Shown: piece after piece, positions 24,429-33,339 of the stretch | Position numbering within the stretch: position 1 is the stretch's first letter | Layout: each line of letters opens with the position of its first letter | Assembly: GCA_910578815.1 (NCBI GenBank) | Contig: CAJTSE010000010.1 | Location: 62,001-126,000, forward strand | DNA: 64,000 bases | Source: an uncultured Acetatifactor sp. | Lineage (GTDB): Bacteria; Bacillota; Clostridia; Lachnospirales; Lachnospiraceae | Direction: 5' to 3' | Notes under the pieces: generated by a model | What the model saw: only the letters and a program-made list of their open reading frames with translations | Told to the model about the DNA's origin: nothing | Databases searched by the model: none | Program-made: the position numbers and the translations under genes

Positions 24429-26609
24429 TCAGGAGTGTATACACTCCTTGGGCAACCAAGCCTTCAGGGCCATGCAGATTTCCTTCATCTCTATGGGCTT
24501 AGCTACAAAATCATTCATACCCGCCTCGTAAAATTCTTTTCTTGCTTCTTCCATGGCATCTGCAGTCAGCGCTATCACCGGAAGCTTCTGATAGTATTCC
24601 CCCTCCAGCTTGCGCAGCGCTTTTGTGGCCTCCACGCCATTCATAACCGGCATCCAGTGATCCATAAATACCAGGTCATAATGGCGCTCCCTGATCATAT
24701 TCAGCGCCTCTTCACCGTTTTCCGCCGTGTCTATCTGCATATCAAAGGGTTCCAGCAGCAATACCGCAACCTCCCTGTTGATTTCATTGTCATCCGCAAT
24801 CAAAATTCTTGCCTCCGGGGCCGTAAATTCCTGATAGTCCTCCGGCGTATCCTTCTCCAGAGCAGCCGCATTTTCCCAGGATTCGCCTACCGTTTCGTCA
24901 CTTCGTACCTTCTGACAGATCGTGAAATGGAATTCACTACCCCTGCCGTATTCACTTTCCACCCCGATTCGGCCTCCCATCAGCTCTACGAGCTGCTTGG
25001 AAATGGAAAGCCCCAGTCCCGTACCTTCCTTATTATGATTTTTTTTCGTGTCTACCTGCTCAAATGCACCAAATAACTTTTTCAGATCCTCTTCGCGGAT
25101 TCCCTGTCCCGTATCCCTGACTGCAACAAAAAGGACAATGTCTTCACCGTTTCTCTCCTGCACCTTTATTGTCAGCCTGACAGATCCTTTATCCGTAAAT
25201 TTAATAGCATTATTGCCAATATTAATAATGATCTGACGAATGCGCATAGAATCACCATACAATTTTACGGGCAGGGCGCTGTCAATGTCAAACTGCAGAT
25301 CCACCTTCTTTTCACCGATTCTATTCAGGAAAATCATCTTTAGATCACTGAGCATAGAGGCCGGGAAATATTCTTCTTCCACAATTTCCAGCTTACCGGA
25401 CTCTATTTTGGAAAAGTCTAGAATATCGTTAATAATCGTAAGCAGAGCAAGCCCGGAATTCTTTATATTATGTAAATACCCTGTTTCCTTTTCGGAATGC
25501 TTTTCTCTGAGCAATATTTCTGTCATGCCCACCACCGCGTTCATCGGCGTCCTGATCTCATGGGACATATTGGAAAGAAAAGAGGATTTTGCCTTATTGG
25601 CACTTTCTGCATGTTCCTTTGCAACTACCAGCTCCTGCAGCAACTGATGATTTTCTGTCATGTCAACCAGCAACAGACAGTAGCCCACTATCTCATTGCT
25701 CTGAATCAGGGGCGTAACGGTACGACCGTAATATTTCTCGCCCAGCCGAACCCTTTTTTCTGCCGAGCGAAACATCTTAAGCACCTGCTCCGTCACCGGA
25801 GTACTTTTCTTGCATACGGCCAGCTCCGGAAATATCCGGTTTGCATAGCTGTTGGAATCCAAATAGCCATACAGTGTATCCACAATCACGAAGGCATCTT
25901 CGATATGCTCAAAAATCCACTCTCTTCCGGTATCCGCTACCGTAAAAAACTCTCCCCTGATCACATAAAGTATGACAATCAGAAGAGAACCTGCCGCCAG
26001 CAGGGGAATCACGTCTATTGGCATGGGCACGCACAGCCTGACAATCAGTGAGACAAACACCACCAGCTGAGCACTCGATAAGATGGCAAGATTACGCTTT
26101 TCTCTCACCAGCCTGGTTTTTTCCCATCTCAGCACGGTATAAATAATACTCAGTAAAAGTACAATGCAGATAATGGAATAGCGTATTACAAAAATCGGTC
26201 CCGTCTCCGTCTGCAGCAATCCTTCAGAAAGCTCCGGTTTGACCACTCTGTCCGACGCCGTCAAACGCACCAGCCTATTATCCCACATACAAAAGACTGC
26301 AATGATTTCAAACAAGCTCCATATATTTCTAAGCCTTCTCGGATACTTGAGCTGAAGGTAATCCAGCACAAAAAAAGCAAAGAAATAATAGAACAGCACA
26401 TTTCCCATGCAGGATATACGCCAGGACAAAAAGGCTGCCTCATGACTGCCTGCCCGAAGCTGCAGAAAATACCCCGCATTCATAACCAGACAGCCTATAT
26501 CTGCCAGCAGCAAATTCTGGATTACTCTATTCGGATGTTTCTTCAGCAGAGTAACCGCTCCTACAAGGAGCACCCCACAACCAAATGCCTGTAATATCTG
26601 CAAAATCAT
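24429..26609 (-). CDS. 7TM hybrid sensor histidine kinase with receiver
   Basis: ATG 26609 (MILQILQAF) with GGAGG 8 nt upstream gives 726 aa and puts the first hydrophobic segment at the very N-terminus. The upstream ATG at 26690 is less likely. Seven membrane segments fill residues 1-222. A PAS-like stretch follows (about 230-325), then the His box SNMSHEIRTPMNAVVG with His350, the ATPase motifs NIGNNAIKF, DTGQGI and GTGLGLSI, and a C-terminal receiver with the phospho-acceptor in LVFMDHWMPVMNG and ALTADA plus a Lys in VAKPI. No separate response regulator is adjacent. A TATAAT 58 nt upstream of the start (26672-26667) with TTAACA at 19 nt is a candidate promoter. Confidence 0.92.
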   Translation of the reverse strand: MILQILQAFGCGVLLVGAVTLLKKHPNRVIQNLLLADIGCLVMNAGYFLQLRAGSHEAAFLSWRISCMGNVLFYYFFAFFVLDYLQLKYPRRLRNIWSLFEIIAVFCMWDNRLVRLTASDRVVKPELSEGLLQTETGPIFVIRYSIICIVLLLSIIYTVLRWEKTRLVREKRNLAILSSAQLVVFVSLIVRLCVPMPIDVIPLLAAGSLLIVILYVIRGEFFTVADTGREWIFEHIEDAFVIVDTLYGYLDSNSYANRIFPELAVCKKSTPVTEQVLKMFRSAEKRVRLGEKYYGRTVTPLIQSNEIVGYCLLLVDMTENHQLLQELVVAKEHAESANKAKSSFLSNMSHEIRTPMNAVVGMTEILLREKHSEKETGYLHNIKNSGLALLTIINDILDFSKIESGKLEIVEEEYFPASMLSDLKMIFLNRIGEKKVDLQFDIDSALPVKLYGDSMRIRQIIINIGNNAIKFTDKGSVRLTIKVQERNGEDIVLFVAVRDTGQGIREEDLKKLFGAFEQVDTKKNHNKEGTGLGLSISKQLVELMGGRIGVESEYGRGSEFHFTICQKVRSDETVGESWENAAALEKDTPEDYQEFTAPEARILIADDNEINREVAVLLLEPFDMQIDTAENGEEALNMIRERHYDLVFMDHWMPVMNGVEATKALRKLEGEYYQKLPVIALTADAMEEARKEFYEAGMNDFVAKPIEMKEICMALKAWLPKECIHS

Positions 26610-26800
26610 AGTTTGAACCTCCAGCCGGCTTCGCAAAGTGGCGGCCTTAGTTTTTCCTCTGCGGCTATTATACCATATATCCTCCCACAAATGTTAAATA
26701 TTCTTAATTTTGTTGTCGGTACGAGACGAAACCGGCAGTTTGTGTTATACTATATAAGGTATTTATACCACCTTGCTTATATACCGAAAGGAAGACACTT

Positions 26801-27955
26801 ATGAAAAAACAGAAATTTTCACTTATTCTTATTATCATAAGTATGTTTATGATTTGTGCCTGCGGTCCCGCAGGCGATACTCCGGAATCAGAATTACCGC
26901 CACCTGATTCATCGGGCCCCAAGTATACAATGCCGCCCGATGATTCACAGCCCGGCGATTCCTCAGGCCCTTCCGCCGCCGAAGATGAACTGCCGCCTGC
27001 AGAAGGAATGACGCACAGCCGCCTGACCAATGAATGGGTGGATGAATCCATAGCAGACACCAGGCCCATTGCCGTTATGACTCCAAACGAGCACAACGCG
27101 CAGCCCCATTACAGCCTATCCCAGGCATCCATTCTCTATGAAGCAAACGTAGAAGGACGCATGACAAGACTCCTTGCTATTTATGAAGACTGGGAAGACC
27201 TGGAAAAAATTGGAAATGTCAGGAGTCTCCGCACTTATTTCGCCTATTGGGCCTTTGAATGGGATGCCTTTATCATCCATACCGGCCACCCTTATTATGT
27301 AGATGAACTGATTGCCGCTCCCGACACTCAGACCATCAATGAAAGCAATTATCCGGATTCCGAAGCATTTTACCGGGATGAAACTCGTTCCCGTCCGCAT
27401 AATGCCTACGCCACTGGCTCAAAGATTCTTGACACAGTAAGCAGGAAAGGGTATCCTCTGGAATACCGCGGTCTTGCCGACAACCGTCATTTTCGCTTTG
27501 CAAGTGCCTCCGGACAGAATACTCTGGAGCAGTACGGTACAGATGCGCATAGCGCCGTTTATATCGACATGTCCGGCTGTTATCCTTTGACCCGCTGTTA
27601 TTTTGATTACAATGCGGCGGATGGCCTTTATTACCGCTCCCAGTACCTTTCCGGCGGTACCGACGGCCCACATGTTGACGCTCTTACCGGAGAACAGCTG
27701 ACCTTTAAAAATATATTGGTTCAAAATGTAAAAGCCTGGGATCTTGGCGACGGCTATCTTGCCTATCAATGTTCGGACAATACAGAGGACGGCTGGTATT
27801 TCACTAACGGAAAAGGAATTCACGTTACTTGGGAAAAGAACAGCGATTATGGCGCCACGAAATTTTATGATGACTTAGGAAATGAAATCATACTAAATAC
27901 AGGAAAAACCATGATCTGCATCGTGCAGTCGGGAGACAATTTCACCTTTCGCTGA
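26801..27955 (+). CDS. yerB: YerB-type lipoprotein (DUF3048)
   Basis: This 384-aa protein has a lipoprotein signal peptide ending in the lipobox ICAC and a Pro/Ser-rich linker (residues about 25-70). A DUF3048-type body follows: RPIAVMTPNEHNAQPHYSLSQASILYE, EGRMTRLLAIYED, GNVRSLRTYFAYWA, HTGHPYYV, and C-terminal LTFKNILVQ, GIHVTWEK and GKTMICIV. In Bacillus YerB is an uncharacterised cell-surface lipoprotein. It is the only plus-strand gene in the right 60 kb, divergently oriented from the hybrid kinase and ended by a strong bidirectional terminator, so it is its own transcription unit. A TATACT element lies about 50 nt upstream. Confidence 0.9.
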   Translation: MKKQKFSLILIIISMFMICACGPAGDTPESELPPPDSSGPKYTMPPDDSQPGDSSGPSAAEDELPPAEGMTHSRLTNEWVDESIADTRPIAVMTPNEHNAQPHYSLSQASILYEANVEGRMTRLLAIYEDWEDLEKIGNVRSLRTYFAYWAFEWDAFIIHTGHPYYVDELIAAPDTQTINESNYPDSEAFYRDETRSRPHNAYATGSKILDTVSRKGYPLEYRGLADNRHFRFASASGQNTLEQYGTDAHSAVYIDMSGCYPLTRCYFDYNAADGLYYRSQYLSGGTDGPHVDALTGEQLTFKNILVQNVKAWDLGDGYLAYQCSDNTEDGWYFTNGKGIHVTWEKNSDYGATKFYDDLGNEIILNTGKTMICIVQSGDNFTFR

Positions 27956-27994
27956 CAATATGTTTCCGGCAGACTGGCAGCATCTAAAAGTAAT

Positions 27995-28021
27995 CGGGGC
28001 TGTGTATCCTACACGGCCCCG
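27995..28021. terminator. Bidirectional intrinsic terminator
   Basis: A 12-bp stem, CGGGGCTGTGTA with TACACGGCCCCG (one G-U pair), encloses a 3-nt loop. T-rich sequence follows on plus. It lies between the converging yerB and ptsH genes and probably serves both. Confidence 0.85.
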
Positions 28022-28033
28022 ACTTATTTTTCA

Positions 28034-28297
28034 TTATTCACCCAATCCGTTTTCCACTGCCTGCACCAGCGTTTTTAAAGCAGTCTGTTCATCTTCGCCT
28101 TCGCAGACAAACTCGATTTCATCGCCGCACTTTACGCATGCCCCTAATACGCTCAATACACTCTTGGCATTTGCCGTGTTTTCTCGAAACGTAAATGTAA
28201 TCAAGGATTTGAACTGCATTGCTTCCTTACACAAGATGCCCGCCGGTCTAAGATGCAAGCCTGTAGGATTTTTGATCACTACCTTCTGACTTACCAT
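28034..28297 (-). CDS. ptsH: Phosphocarrier protein HPr
   Basis: This 87-aa HPr starts at ATG 28297, with GGAGG and AAAGGG upstream. A longer frame to 28351 exists but would run into the promoter. The active-site motif GLHLRPA places the phospho-acceptor at His15, and AKSVLSVLG puts the HPr-kinase site at Ser46. Both positions are canonical, which separates it from Crh proteins that lack His15. It carries phosphate from enzyme I to sugar PTS enzymes and, when phosphorylated on Ser46, acts in carbon catabolite control in Firmicutes. It is monocistronic here, with no ptsI beside it. Confidence 0.93.
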   Translation of the reverse strand: MVSQKVVIKNPTGLHLRPAGILCKEAMQFKSLITFTFRENTANAKSVLSVLGACVKCGDEIEFVCEGEDEQTALKTLVQAVENGLGE

Positions 28298-28349
28298 TTT
28301 ACCCTTTCCTCCAATTTCTGCTGTCGTACAGCGTCCTTCTCTTATATTC

Positions 28350-28378
28350 ATTCTAGCATGAAAGCCTGCTAATCACAA
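28350..28378 (-). promoter_or_regulatory. Promoter of ptsH
   Basis: On the minus strand TTGTGA (28378-28373), a 17-nt spacer and TAGAAT (28355-28350) lie about 50 nt upstream of the ptsH start. They are immediately downstream (in transcription) of the 22-nt tandem repeat. Confidence 0.6.
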
Positions 28379-28407
28379 GTGGTTTTATTTCATTTACGGG
28401 CGTCCGC

Positions 28408-28487
28408 CGTTCAGACGCGCCTCACACATCGTTCAGACGCGCCTCACACATCGTTCAGACGCGCCTCACACATCGTTCAGACGCGCC
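28408..28487. repeat. 22-nt tandem repeat, 3.6 copies
   Basis: Three perfect units beginning CGTTCAGACGCGCCTCACAC start at 28408, 28430 and 28452. A 14-nt partial unit lies at 28474-28487. The units are directly adjacent with no spacers. The repeat sits between the ptsH promoter and a large hairpin next to glmM. Confidence 0.95.
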
Positions 28488-28563
28488 ATTCATAAAAGCG
28501 GCTGCTTCGCATCCGTCGCCGCATTCGCGGCTTACCTTTTATTTCATAATTGTGGCGCTCCCT

Positions 28564-28620
28564 CAGCCGTTAAATCGCGAAAAATTCATGCAAGCATGAT
28601 TTTTCACTTATTTACGGCTG
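28564..28620. repeat. Large imperfect hairpin downstream of glmM
   Basis: Outer arms CAGCCGT-TAAAT and ATTTACGGCTG (28564 to 28620) enclose a second stem, GAAAAATTCATGC with GCATGATTTTTC (28579-28605, one bulge). A shorter GC-rich hairpin, GCCGC and GCGGC, lies near 28521-28534. The inner stem could terminate glmM transcription, but the nested architecture resembles the hairpin elements near 60.1 and 63.0 kb. Confidence 0.7.
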
Positions 28621-28635
28621 GCTGAACTGGTTGGT

Positions 28636-29985
28636 TCAAAACATGATGTCCTGGATCAGGTTTGCCAGCTTTTCCGCTTCTTCCCGAATCACCTGCTGAT
28701 CCTTGCCCTCTATCATCACACGCACCAACGGTTCCGTTCCGGACGGACGAATCAAAACGCGCCCCTCTCCGGCAAATTTTTCCTCCAGCTCTTTGATTGC
28801 CCTGGCAACCTGAGGATATTCCATAAACTTATCCTTTTTATGATTTGCAACCTTGGCATTGATCAGCGCCTGGGGAAGCATCTCCATAATGCACGCAAGC
28901 TCGGAAAGACTCTTTCCCGTCTCCACCATAACCTGCAAAAGATGCAGGGCGCTTAACAGACCGTCACCCGTAGTATTCTCATCCAGGAAAATTATATGTC
29001 CCGACTGTTCGCCTCCCAGACTGGCTCCAATCTCCTTCATACGCTCTAAAACATATCGGTCGCCTACCTTAGTCTGCTCTATGGTCATGCCGTTCTTTTG
29101 ACCCATGAGAAAGAAGCCCAGATTACTCATAACCGTGGCAACAATCGTGTCCTTCTTCAGTTTGCCCTGGCTTTTCATGTGATTTCCCACAATGGCCATG
29201 ATCTGATCTCCGTTCACCACCGTTCCGTTCTCATCCACCGCCAGCAGCCGATCCGCGTCTCCGTCAAAGGCCAGACCGATGTTCGCCTTTTCGTAAACCA
29301 CTCTCGCCTGCAGCTCTTCCATATGTGTGGAGCCACAGTTGGAGTTGATGTTCGTCCCGTCAGGATTATTGTGAATGGCCACAATATTTCCTCCCAGTTC
29401 CTTTAATGCCTCCACCGAAGTATAAAAGGATGCTCCTTCCGCGCAGTCCACAACGATCTTCAGACCGGCTAAATTTACGGGCACTGACTTAATGGAATGG
29501 TTTATGTATTCCTCCCTAGCATCCGTCCGATACTTCACCTTGCCCACACCTGACCCGGTAGGAAGCTTAACACCTGCCAGGCCCTCCCTGATCAGAGACT
29601 CAATCTCATCCTCAAGCTCATCCGGCAGCTTATATCCGTTCCCGTCAAAGAACTTAATACCGTTAAATTCAACCGGATTGTGAGAAGCAGAAATGACAAC
29701 TCCTGCATCGACTCTGTATTTTTGGGTCAGATACGCCACTGCCGGAGTAGGAATTACACCTACAAATATACAATTTGCTCCCACGGAACAGGCCCCTGAC
29801 ATTAATGCGTTGGCAAGCATATCCCCCGAAATTCTGGTATCACAGCCCACCATAATGGTAGGCTTATGCTCCTTCTCCTTTGTCAGCACATATGCTCCCG
29901 CCTGCCCAAGCTGCATAGCAAGCAGCGGGGTCAGTTCCTCATTTGCGACGCCTCTTACGCCGTCCGTACCAAATAATCTGGCCAT
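28636..29985 (-). CDS. glmM: Phosphoglucosamine mutase
   Basis: This 449-aa enzyme converts glucosamine-6-phosphate to glucosamine-1-phosphate for UDP-GlcNAc and peptidoglycan synthesis. MARLFGTDGVRGVAN opens the protein. VISASHNPVEFNG places the phosphoserine at Ser101. AFDGDADRLL is the metal loop, GEQSGHII the sugar loop and IRPSGTEPLVRVM the phosphate-binding loop. The length is standard. It is the last gene of a cdaA-cdaR-glmM group, 2 nt after cdaR. In Firmicutes these three proteins form a complex in which c-di-AMP synthesis and GlmM influence each other. Confidence 0.97.
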   Translation of the reverse strand: MARLFGTDGVRGVANEELTPLLAMQLGQAGAYVLTKEKEHKPTIMVGCDTRISGDMLANALMSGACSVGANCIFVGVIPTPAVAYLTQKYRVDAGVVISASHNPVEFNGIKFFDGNGYKLPDELEDEIESLIREGLAGVKLPTGSGVGKVKYRTDAREEYINHSIKSVPVNLAGLKIVVDCAEGASFYTSVEALKELGGNIVAIHNNPDGTNINSNCGSTHMEELQARVVYEKANIGLAFDGDADRLLAVDENGTVVNGDQIMAIVGNHMKSQGKLKKDTIVATVMSNLGFFLMGQKNGMTIEQTKVGDRYVLERMKEIGASLGGEQSGHIIFLDENTTGDGLLSALHLLQVMVETGKSLSELACIMEMLPQALINAKVANHKKDKFMEYPQVARAIKELEEKFAGEGRVLIRPSGTEPLVRVMIEGKDQQVIREEAEKLANLIQDIMF

Positions 29986-29987
29986 TT

Positions 29988-31298
29988 TTATATTTCCTCC
30001 AATTTCATTAATCTCACAGTTACTGTCATTTCCCTTTCCGTAGAAACTCCCTCCACGGAAACACCGTCCAAAGCATCCTCCGGCAGGCTGATGACCGCCG
30101 GTATCTTATAATCGCCGTCTTCAATCTCTTCCATATTCTCTTCCGTCAGCCAGCCTCCGATGTCAACCCGGCCTCTGATCGTCTCTTCCGGCACTGCGGA
30201 TACGTCCTCTTCCAGCCCGGAAATAGCCAGCTTATATCCTCCTTCCGGTTCTATCAGTTCCATTTCGTATCCCGCGGGTATATTTATGAAATCAAAATCC
30301 TCCTGTTTCAGTACAATTGTTCGCTCTTTCATCGGTTCCACATAAGCGGTTACGGTTACGCGGCCGTTAAAGCCGGCATCAGCAAGCCTCACATTTTCCT
30401 TCAGATATTCCTTGATATTAACAATATTCACCACATTGCCTGTGGCATTTGTAATATCAAGCTGTTCCGCCGGAACGGAAATGCTGTTCACTCCGGCGAT
30501 CGCCGCCGGTGTCCCTGCAATCCTGACAATGTCCGGATCGCATTTCAGCTCTCCTGTGGCCAGGTAGCCTTCTGCCGGCGTTCCTGTCACCCCCGGCACC
30601 ACCGGCACCTCCTTCCATGCCAATACTTCTACTGCCATATGAATAGAACTTACATTTATAGCAACGGCAGACAGCTCCAAAAGATTGCCCTGTGCGTCAA
30701 AGAGCTTTGGTTCCACATACAGTGACATACTGGTACTGGTCCCGCTGACATCAACCTCCACCAGCGCATAGCTGATTTTTTCCACTGCCGACTCAGGACC
30801 GGTAACCTGAATCATATTCTGATCCGCAGAAGAATTCATTACGAGAAAGCCTTCCGCCACCTCACCTGTTGTTTGACTCAAAACCCGAATCCACTTGCTG
30901 GCCCGTTCCTCCACATTCAGGCGAACCGTTTCATGATCCCCTCTTATGGTGTCGTATCTGGCCGCCGAAATCCCCTGAATACTATATGATATAGCAATGG
31001 TATTAATGTCCGTCAGCTTGCTCACATCTGCAACTGCCACAATATCCGAGGCCCGAAGATCTCTTGTAATGCTCTTTGGCGCCCGGATCGTCACCCGTAC
31101 CACATCCGTATTCTCTACTACCTCATACACCTTATTTTCCTGTTCCAGAAGCTCCGTGTTCGTCAACCTGACAGGAATACCGGAAAAGGTGACCGTTTCC
31201 GAAGGATCGTTAATCTGTACCGCCAAAAACCACAATACAACAGCCAGGAGCAGGGAAACCAGCTTCAGGCCCCAATTATGAAATATTTTCTTTTTCAT
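29988..31298 (-). CDS. cdaR: YbbR-domain protein, regulator of CdaA
   Basis: This 436-aa protein has an N-terminal membrane anchor (LKLVSLLLAVVLWFLAVQIN, about residues 10-29), then four successive extracytoplasmic YbbR-type beta domains of about 80-95 residues. The first starts at VTFSGIPVRLTN, the next at EVAEGFLVMN, then VPVVPGVTGTPAEGYLA and VLKQEDFDFINIPAGYEM. It overlaps the cdaA gene by 23 nt and precedes glmM by 2 nt, which fits CdaR, the membrane partner that modulates the diadenylate cyclase CdaA. This is not the sugar-diacid regulator of the same name. A related PucR-type gene lies at 53011. Confidence 0.93.
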   Translation of the reverse strand: MKKKIFHNWGLKLVSLLLAVVLWFLAVQINDPSETVTFSGIPVRLTNTELLEQENKVYEVVENTDVVRVTIRAPKSITRDLRASDIVAVADVSKLTDINTIAISYSIQGISAARYDTIRGDHETVRLNVEERASKWIRVLSQTTGEVAEGFLVMNSSADQNMIQVTGPESAVEKISYALVEVDVSGTSTSMSLYVEPKLFDAQGNLLELSAVAINVSSIHMAVEVLAWKEVPVVPGVTGTPAEGYLATGELKCDPDIVRIAGTPAAIAGVNSISVPAEQLDITNATGNVVNIVNIKEYLKENVRLADAGFNGRVTVTAYVEPMKERTIVLKQEDFDFINIPAGYEMELIEPEGGYKLAISGLEEDVSAVPEETIRGRVDIGGWLTEENMEEIEDGDYKIPAVISLPEDALDGVSVEGVSTEREMTVTVRLMKLEEI

Positions 31299-32172
31299 TC
31301 TTCGCCTTGCCCCTTCCCTTCCAGATACGCTTTCCTTTCGGTTTTTCTTCTTCCTTCCTGTTCAAAATCTGCTGCAGTCTCGCCTTTAAATCATCAGCGC
31401 TCAAGCCTCTCTCCAGACGGCCTTCATATGCTACGCTCACCTTTCCTGTCTCTTCAGAGACAATAATCGTCAGAGAATCCGTGGCCTCGGAGACACCCAC
31501 GCCTGCCCTGTGCCTGGTTCCCAGCTCCTTGCTCAGCCCCAAATTATCAGACAGCGGCAGATAACAGGTGGCCGAAGTAATTCTGTTTCCACGCACAATA
31601 ACAGCTCCGTCATGAAGCGGAGTATTGTGTTCAAATATATTAATAAGCAGCTGACTGGTTACGATGCCGTCCACCTCAATACCGGTACGCTCGTAATCCC
31701 GCAGCGACTCGTTCTGCTCAATTACGATTAAAGCTCCCGTTTTTGCCCTGCCCATCTCAAAACTGGCCTTAACGATCTCATTGATGGTCTTTTCCGAAAA
31801 GTGTTCCTGCTCCCGCTTTGAAGCATCCGAAAACACACCGGAAGGCAGAAAGTTCTTCTTTCCCAGCTCTTCCAAGGCATGCCGCAGCTCCGGCTGCATC
31901 ACTACCACAATCGCAATCACGGCAAAGCTCAGCAGATTTTGTGCCAGCCAGAGTATAGTGCTCATGTCCATGATGAAAGCCAGCAGCAGAACCATGCAGA
32001 TCACAATAAGGCCTTTAAGCAGCTGCCAGGCCCTTGTGGTTTTCATCCAGGCCAAAATATAGTATACCAAACAGGCAATGATCAGAATCTCCAGAATATC
32101 TCCTGTGCTGATCGTCGTTCGGTATGTGCTGAAATCTTTCACATAATCAATTAATGTATCAACCCATTGCAT
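31276..32172 (-). CDS. cdaA: Diadenylate cyclase CdaA (DacA)
   Basis: This 298-aa membrane enzyme makes c-di-AMP from two ATP. Three membrane segments lie within residues 25-95, followed by the DAC domain. The catalytic motifs are DGA (188-190, in LHDGAVIVRGN) and the GTRHRAG loop (218-224), with SDNLGLSKEL between. The C-terminal tail is highly basic (GKRIWKGRGKAKNEKE). The cdaA-cdaR-glmM order is the standard Firmicutes arrangement and links the nucleotide second messenger to wall precursor synthesis and potassium balance. Confidence 0.97.
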   Translation of the reverse strand: MQWVDTLIDYVKDFSTYRTTISTGDILEILIIACLVYYILAWMKTTRAWQLLKGLIVICMVLLLAFIMDMSTILWLAQNLLSFAVIAIVVVMQPELRHALEELGKKNFLPSGVFSDASKREQEHFSEKTINEIVKASFEMGRAKTGALIVIEQNESLRDYERTGIEVDGIVTSQLLINIFEHNTPLHDGAVIVRGNRITSATCYLPLSDNLGLSKELGTRHRAGVGVSEATDSLTIIVSEETGKVSVAYEGRLERGLSADDLKARLQQILNRKEEEKPKGKRIWKGRGKAKNEKENIS

Positions 32173-32201
32173 CTGCCATATGTCCCACTTTGTCTTTTCT
32201 T

Positions 32202-33296
32202 TTAATACAAGTCTTCGTAGTCTTCACTATCCAAAAATTCATCATCCAAATCCATGTTCTCCACGGCCGTATTTCTTTTCCCTTTCCGGTTTCCCTTGGT
32301 CCGGCGGAATCCTCCGGATCGGCCGCCTGAAGCCCGCTCAGCGGCGGCACTGCGATCACCGCCTCTGTGTCGCTGGGTATTGATCCGCTTCACGGTTTTG
32401 GCCGGTGCGCTTACCGTCATTTTGGGAACTGCCTTCACATAATAATAGTACTCATCATCCTCAAACTGTACCTTTTCCGTCCGGCTGTAATCCACACAAA
32501 AGCGGAAAAATTCCAGCACTTTCGCCACTGCCAGCGCCAGCAGTGAGCCAAGCAGTGCTCCTGCAACAGAAATGTTGATGTCGTAAATCAGATCACCCAC
32601 CAGCAAAATCACAATATCCGTCATTGCGCCGGCCACCATGGCAATCGTCCATACATGATCAAAGGACATTCTTCGAATCAGGTATACCACCATAATCGTG
32701 ATACCAAAAGCCGCAATAACCACCAACATTTCTTTGTTTTTGACAATTCCGTCAATAATCAGCCTCAGCTTAGCGGTGGCCTCGGATTCCGCCATGGTGC
32801 CGATTGCCGGCGCACTGGCAATCACCGTCTGAAACAGATAATGAACCGCCACTCCGCATCCCACTGATACCACAGACACCGGCGAACAAAGAAGCCCGGC
32901 GGCAATAGGAATCACATAGGGAATATTCATGCTGCACAACAGTGGTGTCAGCAGCACAAGCAGGGAATCCCTGGGGCTGAACCTGAAAAACAATAAAAAC
33001 ATAATCAAGAACATACACAGCCCTACAAGAGCCACTTCCAGCGACAGTGCATACAGATGCAATATACTTAACAACGCCGCAAACATCAATATGCAGCCGG
33101 TAGGTAAAAAAGAACACATCAGCGACACAATCAAAACTATGGCAATATTATCAAGTTTTGTCATGTAGCCCAGCTTGCCGTTCAGCGTATTCAACACAAT
33201 CAAAGCAAATAAAAACTTTACCACAGGCAGGATAAACACCTCATATCTGCCGTAAAGCATTTTCACTCGTTCTCTTATTTCCAACAATCCCGTCAT
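32202..33296 (-). CDS. Polytopic membrane protein with basic RG-rich and acidic tail, unknown
   Basis: In this 364-aa protein the first 265 residues hold eight or more membrane segments (for example FLFALIVLNTL, IVLIVSLMCSFLPTGCILMF, VALVGLCMFLIMFLLFF). The remaining 100 residues are cytoplasmic: VQFEDDEYYYYVKAVPKM, then an Arg/Gly/Lys-rich segment (RHRGGDRSAAAERASGGRSG, RRTKGNRKGKRN) and an acidic end (DLDDEFLDSEDYEDLY). I do not recognise the family. It lies 29 nt upstream of cdaA in a compact operon. The mixed-charge tail suggests binding to RNA, a nucleoid or an anionic partner. Confidence 0.8.
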   Translation of the reverse strand: MTGLLEIRERVKMLYGRYEVFILPVVKFLFALIVLNTLNGKLGYMTKLDNIAIVLIVSLMCSFLPTGCILMFAALLSILHLYALSLEVALVGLCMFLIMFLLFFRFSPRDSLLVLLTPLLCSMNIPYVIPIAAGLLCSPVSVVSVGCGVAVHYLFQTVIASAPAIGTMAESEATAKLRLIIDGIVKNKEMLVVIAAFGITIMVVYLIRRMSFDHVWTIAMVAGAMTDIVILLVGDLIYDINISVAGALLGSLLALAVAKVLEFFRFCVDYSRTEKVQFEDDEYYYYVKAVPKMTVSAPAKTVKRINTQRHRGGDRSAAAERASGGRSGGFRRTKGNRKGKRNTAVENMDLDDEFLDSEDYEDLY

Positions 33297-33339
33297 TTAC
33301 TTCCTCCAGCTGATCTCTTTCCGGCGGCATACGCCCATT

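Noticed and set aside
28408..28487. Possible CRISPR-like repeat array
   Set aside because: The 22-nt units are directly adjacent with no spacers, only 3.6 copies exist and no cas gene is nearby. It is a tandem repeat.
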